A stretch of 64,000 nt of DNA from Magnetococcales bacterium (GCA_015231375.1 JADGBT010000017.1:1-64000); one strand, 5' to 3'. Positions 1 to 8,229 are shown, counted from the first letter of the stretch. Program-made: numbers and translations. Notes: a model not told the origin generated them from the sequence alone.

Positions 1-21
1 AGGGGCCAAATGGCTCCATTG

Positions 22-42
22 AAGCGGGATTTCCGCTTTTTT
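22..42 (+). terminator. Possible intrinsic terminator at window edge
   Basis: A six-base-pair stem (AAGCGG with CCGCTT) around a five-base loop is followed directly by a run of T. It could end a plus-strand gene lying left of the window. The stem is short and no upstream gene is visible, so the call is tentative. Confidence 0.35.
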
Positions 43-107
43 GTCGGTGAAACCGGGCTACCAGGGCCAGATTTCGGTCAACTGACCGCCGAAACCAACT
101 GGTCAGT

Positions 108-125
108 CCATTTTGCGACAGGCTC
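108..125. repeat. 18-bp direct repeat, copy 1
   Basis: This matches 441-458 at 17 of 18 positions (CCATTTTGCGACAGGCTC here). The two copies lie either side of the transposase fragment at 159-377. They are in the same orientation, so they are not a terminal inverted-repeat pair of one insertion sequence. Confidence 0.6.
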
Positions 126-158
126 TTCAGTGTCTATAAAAATAAAAGCAAACAAGGT

Positions 159-377
159 TCAGAGCTTATTCGCTTCATAAAATTGTCTTGACGATAGGGT
201 CCACTTCAGAGCACCAACACCGCCTACCCGATAGCGACCTTCAAACCGGCTCAGGTCCATCCCCTCCACGACATCCAAAATCAGGTGCGCAATATCGTCC
301 TCAGGCACCCACTCCAGCATGTCCACCGGCAACAGATGCAGCTGCTTCCGATCCGGCTCCCGGAAAAATCCCGCCAT
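159..377 (-). pseudogene. IS1182-family transposase, N-terminal fragment
   Basis: The 72-residue product begins with a segment containing LPVDMLEWVPEDDIAHLILD, which resembles the conserved amino terminus of IS1182-type DDE transposases (normally around 450-500 residues). Similarity runs to about residue 52 (RYRVGGVGA). The reading then leaves the family and stops after 20 unrelated residues. The DDE catalytic core is absent, so the fragment cannot act. It lies between two direct repeats at 108-125 and 441-458 and beside a broken toxin gene, so I read it as debris of an old insertion. The family call is from memory of the motif, not a search. Confidence 0.65.
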
Positions 378-440
378 CGCTTCCTCCTGATCCCGCGTGA
401 TCGATGACGGCCATTCTACCAGATTTCAGGCTCTTGCACC

Positions 441-458
441 CCATTCTGCGACAGGCTC
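441..458. repeat. 18-bp direct repeat, copy 2
   Basis: Second copy of the repeat at 108-125, differing at one base (CCATTCTGCGACAGGCTC). A partial third copy beginning CCATTCTACCAG lies just upstream at about 412-434. Confidence 0.6.
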
Positions 459-480
459 CAAAGTTTGCACCTATAAACAT

Positions 481-825
481 GGCTCCTGCAAGAAAAGGAA
501 TGGCTGGAACCAGCTTTGTCGGATCGAGCGGCTTGTTACCGAAGAAGTCGAAATCCACAGACTCACGGTGTCCAAGGTGAAGCGCAATAGCGGTACCGCC
601 ATAGAGTGCAAATTCTTCTGGTACGGCGGCGAGTTGGCGGAATACAGGTGCGCCGTATAAAGGCCGTTCGCACAGGCATGCGCGTCTTCTCGGCGATCTC
701 TTTGGGTAAGGATCGTCCTGAGTGACAGCAATCAAAGGCTCCCAATCGCGCATACTCCCACGCGCCAAAATGTCTTCAATGGCTGCCAGCGTGAAGGATT
801 TATGCGTCAGGTGGCGGTGCTTCAT
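481..825 (-). pseudogene. Chimeric remnant of an AbiEii-type toxin and its antitoxin
   Basis: One open frame joins two unrelated halves. Residues 1-40 (MKHRHLTHKSFTLAAIEDIL onward) look like the start of the small antitoxins found next to nucleotidyltransferase toxins. From about residue 62 the frame holds FALYGGTAIALHLGHRESVD followed by DFFGN, the nucleotide-binding GG..DFD-type core of AbiEii/AbiGii toxins. Similarity ends near residue 115 and the frame then runs into repeat sequence near 441-458. The join lacks both the antitoxin carboxy terminus and the toxin amino terminus, and most of the toxin is missing. The simplest reading is a deletion fusion in a dead toxin-antitoxin locus. The toxin half is recognised with fair confidence and the antitoxin half less so. 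Confidence 0.6.
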
Positions 826-843
826 GATGAAAGCCCTGGCAGT

Positions 844-1008
844 TTAGGGAACGGCGGTCTTTGACCCGATGCCAGTGCATCGCACCAAGTCGTCGATTCT
901 CGTCTGCGCCTGTTGGGCTGCCTGGGAGGAGTCAACGCGCAACACGCTTTGCAAATGGCACAGCGATGCCAGTACTTCTTCCCATGTCTGGTTTGAGGCT
1001 TGTTCCAT
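844..1008 (-). CDS. Small unrecognised ORF upstream of the toxin remnant
   Basis: A 54-residue reading (MEQASNQTWEEVLASLCHLQ...) ends 18 bases before the AbiE-like remnant on the same strand. It is rich in Gln, Ala and Ser and predicted helical, with no motif I know. No clear ribosome-binding site precedes the ATG. Its opening resembles the amino terminus of some nucleotidyltransferase toxins, so it may be another decayed piece of the same locus. It could equally be a chance frame. Confidence 0.25.
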   Translation of the reverse strand: MEQASNQTWEEVLASLCHLQSVLRVDSSQAAQQAQTRIDDLVRCTGIGSKTAVP

Positions 1009-1280
1009 GTTTCACCGTACCATATCAGCCAAACGGAAGGGAACGGTCGGTTGATGCCTGTGCGGGGTGGCCCAAACCGCCAATTCTCAGCTATCATGGT
1101 GTGGCAAAAAATGGCGGTCAATCATTTTGTTGCGTGTTCTCCCTTTTCCAGCCCCATGAAACCGTGTATTTTCAAGGGTAGCAGATTTGGACATGCAACA
1201 GAATGGTTCATTTTGTTGCATGTCCAAATCTGCGAGAAGCCATCAAACAAATCAAAAACTAATTATTGTGAGCATGAATT
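1009..1280. other. Non-coding stretch with repeat copies
   Basis: I see no convincing gene between the small ORF and the Sel1 gene. The stretch holds one half-copy of the TGTTGC repeat at 1124-1143 and the long hairpin at 1176-1238. The bases just before 1281 are AT-rich and probably carry the promoter of the Sel1 gene, with no strong Shine-Dalgarno sequence. Confidence 0.5.
1181..1233. repeat. Perfect 20-bp inverted repeat (long hairpin)
   Basis: The arms GCAGATTTGGACATGCAACA at 1181-1200 and its exact reverse complement at 1214-1233 enclose 13 bases. The inner bases also pair with one G-T wobble, so a 25-bp stem with a GTT loop is possible. It stands 48 bases before the Sel1 gene. Its core GCAACA-N13-TGTTGC recurs twice downstream of that gene with the same 13-base spacing. 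Confidence 0.85.
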
Positions 1281-1823
1281 ATGGATATACTCGTTATCTT
1301 TGGGGTTATAATACTTTCAGCTGTAGTTATCGAATACTTCATTAAAAAAGAAAGGAGTAAAAAACTTAAAGATGAAACTGCTAAAATTACTGACCAGCTT
1401 AAAGAATTGCATGAACGTTGCAAGGAAACAATGATCAGGGCTGAGCAGGGGGATGCCAAATCACAGCTTAGCATTAGTATTAACTATCGTTATGGGAGTT
1501 CAGGACTTAATCAGAACAACATGGAGGCAATTAAATGGTTAAGAAAATCTGTCGAGCAAGGATATGCCCCTGCAGAAACAGAACTTGGAGAAAGATATAT
1601 GGAAGGTGACGGCTTATTACAAGATTATAATGAAGGAATAAAATGGCTCCAAAAGGCAGCCGCGCAAGGAGATGCTCGTGCCCAGTACTATCTGGGCAAA
1701 GCCTATGAGGAAGGTAAAGGTGTAGTTATAGATTATAATGAAGCTGTTGGAATGTACAAAAAGGCGGCTGAACAGGGGGTTCCTGGAGCCTTGGAGTGGT
1801 TTAAAAATCACGACAAGCATTAG
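1281..1823 (+). CDS. Membrane-anchored Sel1-repeat protein
   Basis: The 180-residue product has one amino-terminal membrane segment (about residues 3-20), then a charged helix, then about three Sel1-like repeats (roughly 55-170). Repeat signatures include AIKWLRKSVEQGYAPAETEL and KWLQKAAAQGDARAQYYLGK. Sel1 repeats are TPR-like helical pairs that bind other proteins, and anchored forms are common in bacterial signalling and stress adaptors. The partner is unknown. The gene is clearly lower in GC than everything around it and lies between copies of an unusual inverted repeat, next to transposase and toxin debris, which suggests horizontal arrival. It is followed by an intrinsic terminator at 1896-1924. 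Confidence 0.8.
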   Translation: MDILVIFGVIILSAVVIEYFIKKERSKKLKDETAKITDQLKELHERCKETMIRAEQGDAKSQLSISINYRYGSSGLNQNNMEAIKWLRKSVEQGYAPAETELGERYMEGDGLLQDYNEGIKWLQKAAAQGDARAQYYLGKAYEEGKGVVIDYNEAVGMYKKAAEQGVPGALEWFKNHDKH

Positions 1824-1843
1824 CGTTGCATTTTGGCACCAAT

Positions 1844-1872
1844 ATGCAACAAAACGATTCCATCTGTTGCAT
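1844..1872. repeat. GCAACA-N13-TGTTGC inverted repeat, copy 2
   Basis: ATGCAACA at 1844-1851 and TGTTGCAT at 1865-1872 are separated by 13 bases, as in the hairpin at 1181-1233. Its right half (CCATCTGTTGC) is the exact complement of the left half of copy 3 (GCAACAGATGG at 1939-1949). The two copies can therefore pair with each other around the terminator between them. Confidence 0.75.
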
Positions 1873-1895
1873 GTTCTCCGGTGGTGGATACGATT

Positions 1896-1924
1896 AAAAA
1901 AGCCCGCTTCATGCGGGCTTTTTC
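1896..1924 (+). terminator. Intrinsic terminator after the Sel1 gene
   Basis: An 11-bp stem (AAAAAGCCCGC and GCGGGCTTTTT) closes a five-base TTCAT loop and ends in a T-run. The A-run on the left makes it potentially bidirectional, so it could also stop transcripts from the right. Confidence 0.85.
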
Positions 1925-1938
1925 GTCTCTGAAAACAC

Positions 1939-1963
1939 GCAACAGATGGGGCCGTTCTGTTGC
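1939..1963. repeat. GCAACA-N13-TGTTGC inverted repeat, copy 3
   Basis: GCAACA at 1939-1944 and TGTTGC at 1958-1963 have the same 13-base spacing as the other copies. The bases after the right arm (ATGTTCTC) match those after copy 2 and nearly match the half-copy at 1129-1142. Confidence 0.7.
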
Positions 1964-2104
1964 ATGTTCTCAATCAAATTTTTCTATCTTGTCCGAGGTA
2001 AACAAACATCCTGGACTGAATCTAACACGATCTCCTTGTTCGAGTTTGTCAAAACTCTTCTCGCTGACCTTAATTTTCATCTTTTTGCTAGTTTTTTCAA
2101 AGGG

Positions 2105-3127
2105 TCAATGGCAGACCCGGGAACGTCCCATGGCCTTGGCCCGGTAGAGGGCGGCGTCGGCGCTTTCCCACCACTCCGCCAAGGAGGCGTTGGAGCGCCA
2201 TTGGGCCAGTCCCACGCTGACCCCCAGAGGCGCGGAGTCGGGAGCGCGGATGTCCAGGGCGCGCACGGCCCCGCAGAGCCGTTCCATGAGCAGATTGGCG
2301 TTTTCCAGGCTGGTGTTGGGCAGGATCATGGCGAATTCGTCTCCTCCGACCCGGGCCAGCAGATCCGAATCCCGCACGATGCGGGTAAAGGTCTGGGAGA
2401 CGGTTTGCAGCACCACATCCCCTTCCCCGTGTCCCAGACGGTCGTTGATCGCCTTGAAGTGATCCAGATCCAGACAGGCCAGGGCCAGCGGTTGACCATG
2501 ACGGTTGGCGTTGGCGATCTCCATGGCGGCGCGCTCCTCGAAGACCCGACGGTTGACCAGTCCGGTGAGGGCGTCCCGGCGCGCCTGATCGTATAAATCC
2601 TCGTAGGCCATGGCCCGTTCCAAAGGTCCGCGCAACTCTGCCAGCACCTCTTCTTCCAGATCCAGGAACGGCGCCGTGGAGAGTTCCGGACAGGGATGGA
2701 TCACCAGCAGACAGTCGTCGTGATCCGGATCCAGCGGCCACAGATGATAGAAACGTCCCACCGTGGGCAGTTCGCCGGAGTTTTTGTCGTGGATGGGATG
2801 TCTCATCAACTCCTGGGCCATCTCCTGCAACAATTGACGGTCCGGACCGTGACACGAACAGGCCGTGTGCAGACGACGGCCAAAACGTCGGTAGGCCACC
2901 AGATTGTGCGGCATCACCGGGATCAGCCAGAGCGAAAAGGCTTCGATCATCGAGTCCAGATCCAGGGTCGCTCCCAATTGACGGTGCAGATCGTAGATTC
3001 TTCCCAATCGCGCGGTTTCCTTGCGATACTCCTCGATCTCCTCCACCAGGGCGCGGGGTTTTTTGGCGAACAAGGAGGGGTCGATCATCAATTTGCGACG
3101 GTTTTCCAGTGAAATGCTGATACCCAT
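2105..3127 (-). CDS. Diguanylate cyclase (GGDEF)
   Basis: The 340-residue protein carries a complete carboxy-terminal GGDEF domain (about residues 180-335) that would make cyclic di-GMP from two GTP. The active-site GGDEF is intact in LLARVGGDEFAMILPN. The RDSD five residues before it fits the RxxD inhibitory site, so product inhibition is likely. Residues 1-160 form a soluble region, perhaps GAF-like, that I cannot assign. There is no membrane segment. The ATG at 3127 is preferred over an upstream start because GGAGAG lies just before it and the extra residues look non-coding. It follows the chemoreceptor gene on the same strand after a 301-base gap and may read the same signal through the second messenger. 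Confidence 0.9.
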   Translation of the reverse strand: MGISISLENRRKLMIDPSLFAKKPRALVEEIEEYRKETARLGRIYDLHRQLGATLDLDSMIEAFSLWLIPVMPHNLVAYRRFGRRLHTACSCHGPDRQLLQEMAQELMRHPIHDKNSGELPTVGRFYHLWPLDPDHDDCLLVIHPCPELSTAPFLDLEEEVLAELRGPLERAMAYEDLYDQARRDALTGLVNRRVFEERAAMEIANANRHGQPLALACLDLDHFKAINDRLGHGEGDVVLQTVSQTFTRIVRDSDLLARVGGDEFAMILPNTSLENANLLMERLCGAVRALDIRAPDSAPLGVSVGLAQWRSNASLAEWWESADAALYRAKAMGRSRVCH

Positions 3128-3428
3128 TTTGGTCTCTCCACGCACAAGGCGGCGGATGTCAGGATGTTGCCCGATTCTTATGGCCTGATGCCGGATTGCC
3201 TGATGATCGGGTGCGAAGAGGTTTATTGCCAAGTTTGTGCCAAGTTGATGTCCATTCACCCGGTCAGGGTGTCGGTTCAGGCGCGGCGGGGGGTTGCGGG
3301 TGGCGCGGCGGGAGTCGGGTCGGAAGCGCGGTGCGTGATGCGCCGCGCTTCCGGCAATAATTGCCCGCATGCGCGGGTGTCGTTCGGAGGCGGAACCTGA
3401 AACAGGCCGGAAACGTCGTCAGCCGGAT
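3128..3428. other. Gap between chemoreceptor and cyclase genes
   Basis: No gene is supported in these 301 bases. Frames that run through it are extensions of neighbours with non-coding composition. It probably contains the promoter of the cyclase gene, but I cannot point to clear -35/-10 elements. Confidence 0.4.
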
Positions 3429-5783
3429 TCAATCCCGGTCCGGAGCGGCCAGATACAAGGCGTCCATGAGGTCGAACAGCCGATCCTTGATGGCGCTGAA
3501 CTCTTCCATTTTCCGTTCCGCCAGGAGGGTCTCCCCCTGACTGGCCAGTCGCACTGCCTCGCGGGCCACTTCGTGGACTTCAAGGTGGACCGTGCCGACA
3601 TTCTGGAAGATCTCCATCTCGCCGAACAGGGCGGTGCCTTCGGCATAGTACCAGCGGCCAAAATCGCACTCCCGGCCACTGGCTACCTGCTCGGGTTTGA
3701 GGTCGCTGCGTCCCCGGATGACGTTTTCGAGCTTGCCGAGCCATTTGAGATGCGCTCCCTTGATCTTTTCCACCGGGAAGGGTTCGGGATGCACGAGCAG
3801 ATCCTGTACCGACCGTTCCAGCTTGCGACCCGGCACCGAGACCGAATCGATCAGCAGCGACACATGATGGATCGCGCCGTTGACCAGCATCGCGTGGTGA
3901 TGGATCGTGACCACTTTGTGATGGGCGCTGGTGGTGGCGCTCGCCGCTTCCGAGGCGGCCTGGAAGATGTTTTGGGTCGAGGCGTGCAGGGATTCGTTCT
4001 GTTCGGCCAGCAAGGTGGCGGCACCGGAGGCCTCGGAGGCGGCGCGGGCCACCTCGATGGCGCCGTTGGCCGCTTCCAGCGCGGAACGGGCGATGTCGTG
4101 GGCCGCGAGGTTCAACTCTCCGGCGGAGCGGGTGACCTCCCCGGAGGCGTTGGCGACTTCGGTGATGGAGTCGGAGATGGCGTTGATGCTGTGGGCCTGT
4201 TCATCCACCGCCTGGGTGATCTCGTTGTTGGTGGCGTCGATGCGTTCGATGCGGTCGGCGATTTCGGTGGTGGCGGCGGCCACCTCGCGGGTGTGTTCCT
4301 GAATGTCTTGAATCCGGGCCGCGATCATGCGCGTGGCGTCTGCGGTCTGACGGGCCAGTTCCTTGACCTCGTTGGCCACCACCGCGAAGCCCTTGCCCGC
4401 CTCTCCGGCTCCCGCCGCCTCGATGGAGGCGTTGAGCGCCAGCATGTTGGTCTGGGAGGCGATGTTGTTGATCATCTCCAGCACCTGATCGATCTCCAGG
4501 GCCGAGTTGGCCAACCGGTTCATGGTGCTGTGGGTCTCTTGTGACTTCTCGTTGGCCTGTCGGGACTCCTCGCCGGCCTGCTGGCAGCGTTGACGCACCT
4601 GTTCGAGCGACGCGGTGACCTCCCGGACCGCTCCGGCCACGGCCGAGACCGACTGGTCCACATGGGAGAGGTTCTGGTTCACCCCGGAAATGTTGGCGGT
4701 GATCTCCTCGGCGGCGGAGGCCATGGTGTTGATGTTGCTGCTGGCCTGCTCCGATCCGGAGGCGATGGAGTGGATGAGCGAGGACAACTGCTCGGAGGCC
4801 GCCGCGATGGTGCCCACCTGTGCGGAGGTTTGGGAGATGGCGTGCTGAATGGAGGAGACCTGCTGTTCCACCTGTTGGTGATCGCGGGCGGTTTCCGTCG
4901 CCAGTTGGAAACTGGTCATGGAGTCGGCGGCCAGACCGTCGCGCACCTCCAGCAGATCGCCGACGCAGGCGGCCATGGAGTGGGACTGAAGAAAGACCTG
5001 CCGGATGGTGTTGCGGAACCGGGTGGTCATGGTGTTGAAATCTGTGGCGATATGCCCGAAGTCGTCCAGAATGCCTGTGGGGGTGGGGATGTGGTGGGTC
5101 AGATCCCCGTTGGCGATGCGCAGGATGGCGGCGCGCAGGTCGGACATCGGGGTGCGCACGATGCGCACCAGCACCAGATGAATCAGCGTGATCAACAACA
5201 GAACCGCCACGATCACCACCACCACCGAAACGCTCCGCGCCTCCCCCAGACGGGCTTCGCTGGCGCCCTGGGAGAGGGTCAATTGAAAGACGCCGCGTAT
5301 CGGGTGATCCTTGCCGTGACACGCTTGACAGGGTTCCCGGTTGGCGATCGGGGCCAGAATGGTGGTGCGTCCGATGCCGTCCGGACCGGTGGTGGTCAGC
5401 AGGGTTTGTCGCTGGGCGCTCAGGGTTTGTTGAAAGGAGGAGTGCAGCGCCGGATCGATGCGGTTGCCGGAGTCTTCGGGCCGGAACGCCTCGGAGCCGT
5501 TGACCCGGAAGATCCGGATGGTCTCCAGTCCTTCCACTTCCTTGAGTTTTTCCATGTAGTCGTGGGCGATGGGCGCCTGTCCGGCCAGCATGATCGCCTG
5601 CAAGCCACGGGTGGCGGTATCGGCGATGCGGATGACCGCGCTCTGGTTTTCTTCGAGCAGGGACTGCTTCATGTGGCCGATCAGAATGACGCCGAGGGTC
5701 AGCATGGCGGCTGTGCCGACGCATCCGATCATAAAGAGGATCTTGTGGCTGACGGATTGCTGGATGAAACGTCGTGCATTCAT
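3429..5783 (-). CDS. Methyl-accepting chemotaxis protein with CXXCH sensor and CZB domain
   Basis: A 784-residue transducer. In order: membrane helix at about 13-36, periplasmic sensor at about 37-182, second membrane helix at about 184-206, HAMP domain at about 207-262, a long methyl-accepting coiled coil with the conserved hairpin-tip region ([20 protein letters not shown]), and a carboxy-terminal CZB zinc domain. The sensor contains CQACH at residues 152-156, a CXXCH motif that can hold a covalent c-type heme, so redox, oxygen or nitric oxide sensing is likely. The CZB signature [11 protein letters not shown] is present, and CZB domains in other receptors bind zinc and report oxidants. It would signal through CheA/CheW encoded elsewhere. 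It sits downstream of a CheC-like phosphatase and a hybrid kinase on the same strand. Confidence 0.9.
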   Translation of the reverse strand: MNARRFIQQSVSHKILFMIGCVGTAAMLTLGVILIGHMKQSLLEENQSAVIRIADTATRGLQAIMLAGQAPIAHDYMEKLKEVEGLETIRIFRVNGSEAFRPEDSGNRIDPALHSSFQQTLSAQRQTLLTTTGPDGIGRTTILAPIANREPCQACHGKDHPIRGVFQLTLSQGASEARLGEARSVSVVVVIVAVLLLITLIHLVLVRIVRTPMSDLRAAILRIANGDLTHHIPTPTGILDDFGHIATDFNTMTTRFRNTIRQVFLQSHSMAACVGDLLEVRDGLAADSMTSFQLATETARDHQQVEQQVSSIQHAISQTSAQVGTIAAASEQLSSLIHSIASGSEQASSNINTMASAAEEITANISGVNQNLSHVDQSVSAVAGAVREVTASLEQVRQRCQQAGEESRQANEKSQETHSTMNRLANSALEIDQVLEMINNIASQTNMLALNASIEAAGAGEAGKGFAVVANEVKELARQTADATRMIAARIQDIQEHTREVAAATTEIADRIERIDATNNEITQAVDEQAHSINAISDSITEVANASGEVTRSAGELNLAAHDIARSALEAANGAIEVARAASEASGAATLLAEQNESLHASTQNIFQAASEAASATTSAHHKVVTIHHHAMLVNGAIHHVSLLIDSVSVPGRKLERSVQDLLVHPEPFPVEKIKGAHLKWLGKLENVIRGRSDLKPEQVASGRECDFGRWYYAEGTALFGEMEIFQNVGTVHLEVHEVAREAVRLASQGETLLAERKMEEFSAIKDRLFDLMDALYLAAPDRD

Positions 5784-5989
5784 GATTATTATAGTTATCC
5801 TGCGCGAAAACCGGAAGGAGTGCCGGGACCGTGATCGCCGGAACGTGCGTCAAGCCGGGATCCGGGTCGCTGTTGTTTTTGGGCACACGAGGATTTTGTT
5901 TACCTGATTATGATCGGAAAATCAAGTGGACAGGACCGGTCGCGCTGCCGGGGGCATGGCCGACGCTCCGGGTTGCATTCGGGAGGGGA

Positions 5990-7609
5990 TCACCAGTGGA
6001 CCCAGCGCAGGATGGTCTGCTTGAGGGTGTCGCCGCGCACCGGTTTGGTCAGATAGTCGTCCATGCCGGCTTGCAGACACCGTTCCCGGTCTCCTTTCAT
6101 GGCGTTGGCGGTCAGGGCCACGATGGGGGTGTGGCCATGTCGGCTGGATTCTTCTTCCCGGAACAGTTGGCTGGCGGTGAAGCCATCCATGGTGGGCATC
6201 TGGCAGTCCATGAACACCAGATCGTAGCGGGTGTCGGCCAGTCGATACAACGCCTCTTCCCCGTTGCCGGCCAGATCCGTCGTCACGCCCAGGCGCTTGA
6301 GCATGCTGCGGGTCACCTCGCGGTTCATTTCATCGTCTTCCACCACCAGCACCTTGACCGCCCGTGGGAAATGGGAAGGGTGTGCCACGGGCGGAACCTC
6401 TGCCGGATGCGCGGGCGTTGGCCGGGAAGGCAGCGCGAAAGGCATGTCGATCCGGAACAGCGTGCCGCGACCCGGCGCGCTTTCCACCGTGAGGGTGCCT
6501 TTCATCTGCTGGACCAGGCCCAGGGCGATGGCGGGTCCGAGCCGATGGCCATCCGGGTGGGGAGAGGCGCGGGGGTCGTGTTTCGGCTCCAAAGGGGTGA
6601 ACAGCCGGTTGAGTTCATCCTCATCCAGACCGTTTCCGGTGTCGCGGATCACCCAGGAGAGTCGTATCGCGTCGTTGTCGCTTTTGGTGTGCCGGACCGT
6701 CATCCGGATCTCGCCGAGGGGGGTGGAGTGGAGGGCGTGGTGGAGCAGGTGGGTCAACACCTGACGGGTACGCTGCGGGTCTCCCAGGAGTCGGGCGGGC
6801 AGATCGGCGGGAATGTCGCTGATAAAATCGATCTCCCTGGCTCTGGCCCGGATCGCGATGGCTTCGCTCACCTCCGCCAGGAGCGTGGCCGGATCGAAGG
6901 CGACGCTCTCCAGGGCGAGCTCTCCGGTTGAAAGGCGGGAGTAGTCTTGCATGTCGTCGAGAATGATCCGCAGCGCCTCGCCGGCGTCGTGGATCACGCT
7001 GGCCTGACGGCGCGCCTTGTGGAGATCGTCGGCGTTTTTCAAGAGTTCGGCCATGCCCAGGATGGTGCTCAGCGGCGTGCGCAGCGCGTGGCCCATGTGG
7101 ACCAGGAATTGATTCTTGAGCTGGTTGGCTGTGGCGGTCGAACTGTGGGAGCGGCGCAGATCCCGCGCGTTTTCCCGCAGGCGTCGGTCGCGGGTCATCG
7201 CATGGGTCACGTCCTGGATCTGCACGCAGCAGTGACGTCCCAATCCCGCAGGCTCCAGCGGCTTGACCAGGATCGACTGGTGGATGGGCTGGCCGCAGCC
7301 GTTTTTCAAAGGCAGCGGAGGCGTGTTCAGACGGGGTGAGATCAGACCCGGCAGACCGCGATTCAGAGCGTCGGCGATGGCTTTTTCCAGGCGGGAGTTG
7401 CGGAGCGTCGGAAACCGTTCCGTCAGGGTGTGGCCGAGGATCCGTTCTTTGGAGACGCCGGAGGTCCGTTCCATCCAGGGGTTCCAGGTGACGACCCGTC
7501 CGTTGGAGTCCAGCAGGATCCAGCCGAGGGCGGACTCTTCCACCAAAGACCAGACCAGGGACGGGTCCGGGAGCGGGAGAGCGGGGGGGGGAGCGGTCAT
7601 GAGCGTCAT
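5990..7609 (-). CDS. PAS hybrid histidine kinase with degenerate ATP-binding motifs
   Basis: A 539-residue soluble protein with a PAS domain (about 18-135), HisKA (about 160-230), HATPase (about 275-390) and a receiver domain (about 417-537). The receiver is complete: acidic pair in VVEDDE, phospho-acceptor D468 in FMDCQMP, then ALTAN and LTKP. The kinase half is unusual. The H-box reads GHALRTPL with His174 kept but the usual acidic neighbour replaced by Ala. The N-box Asn is replaced by His (LTHLLHHALHST), and the G2 box reads GHRLGPAIALGL instead of GxGLGL. It may be a weak or inactive kinase used as a scaffold or phosphate sink. Its start overlaps the stop of the CheC gene by four bases, so the two are translated together. 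Confidence 0.85.
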   Translation of the reverse strand: MTLMTAPPPALPLPDPSLVWSLVEESALGWILLDSNGRVVTWNPWMERTSGVSKERILGHTLTERFPTLRNSRLEKAIADALNRGLPGLISPRLNTPPLPLKNGCGQPIHQSILVKPLEPAGLGRHCCVQIQDVTHAMTRDRRLRENARDLRRSHSSTATANQLKNQFLVHMGHALRTPLSTILGMAELLKNADDLHKARRQASVIHDAGEALRIILDDMQDYSRLSTGELALESVAFDPATLLAEVSEAIAIRARAREIDFISDIPADLPARLLGDPQRTRQVLTHLLHHALHSTPLGEIRMTVRHTKSDNDAIRLSWVIRDTGNGLDEDELNRLFTPLEPKHDPRASPHPDGHRLGPAIALGLVQQMKGTLTVESAPGRGTLFRIDMPFALPSRPTPAHPAEVPPVAHPSHFPRAVKVLVVEDDEMNREVTRSMLKRLGVTTDLAGNGEEALYRLADTRYDLVFMDCQMPTMDGFTASQLFREEESSRHGHTPIVALTANAMKGDRERCLQAGMDDYLTKPVRGDTLKQTILRWVHW

Positions 7610-8229
7610 CCGTCGAAGCGGTTCAGAAGTCCGGTCAGTTCCTGTTTGAGGCGGGAGATGGCCCAGGAGTCGAACAACAACACCACATGGCCCTTGACGG
7701 TACTCCCATGGGTGACGAAATCCACGAACAGCAGCAAAATCAGTTCATCGTAGGCGCTGTCGCGACGCTCCGCGCTGAGGAGTTCATCGCAGGTGCCTTG
7801 CAGATATTCCGGCAGATCGCACAGGATTTCCACCCCCATGATGTTGGCCAGACACCCCAGGCAGGCGTTGAGCAGGATGTTGCCCACCTCGGTGAGGCTT
7901 TCTTGTTCCATCTCCCGGCAGTCGTCCAGTGCGATTTCGTCTTGGAGCAGGGCGCGCACCAGTTCCAGGCTTTTTTCCCGAGGATAGATCAGCAGGGTGG
8001 AGCCGTGAAACGGACCGGTGAACCGTTGTCGCACACCGGTCATGAGAGAGGCGGGAGTCGGGCCGATCAGGGCGGTCGCCTGGCGCCAGGGCAGGAAATG
8101 CAGCCGTGGCACGGAGAGCAGAATCTCTTCGTTCACCATGCGCGACAGCGCGTCTGCGGCTTGCCCCATGCCCAGATTCAACACTTCCAGCAGGGCGTCT
8201 TGTTCGAGTTCCGAGAGCACGGAGATCAT
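7606..8229 (-). CDS. CheC-family phosphatase
   Basis: A 207-residue protein with the two-copy arrangement of CheC, a phosphatase that removes phosphate from CheY or other receivers. Both helices with the ExxN catalytic pattern are visible: LLEVLNLGMGQAADAL near residue 13 and LTEVGNILLNACLG near residue 112. Two intact sites suggest an active enzyme. It is the first gene of a minus-strand cluster and overlaps the following hybrid kinase by ATGA. A natural target is the intact receiver domain of that kinase, though a stand-alone CheY elsewhere is equally possible. The start ATG at 8229 has an AAGG-type site upstream. Confidence 0.85.
   Translation of the reverse strand: MISVLSELEQDALLEVLNLGMGQAADALSRMVNEEILLSVPRLHFLPWRQATALIGPTPASLMTGVRQRFTGPFHGSTLLIYPREKSLELVRALLQDEIALDDCREMEQESLTEVGNILLNACLGCLANIMGVEILCDLPEYLQGTCDELLSAERRDSAYDELILLLFVDFVTHGSTVKGHVVLLFDSWAISRLKQELTGLLNRFDG

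Noticed and set aside
1835-1850. Sigma-54 promoter (TGGCAC followed by TGCA)
   Set aside because: The spacing between the GG and GC elements is wrong by one base and the -12 part does not read TTGC. The sequence belongs to the inverted repeat.
1181-1963. Integron attC sites
   Set aside because: The paired layout is suggestive, but the cores do not match RYYYAAC/GTTRRRY and no integrase is in the window. Kept only as an open question in the findings.
4590-5834. Long plus-strand frames across the chemoreceptor gene
   Set aside because: They are shadows of the minus-strand receptor. Their repeated GG and DG runs reflect the coiled coil read backwards.
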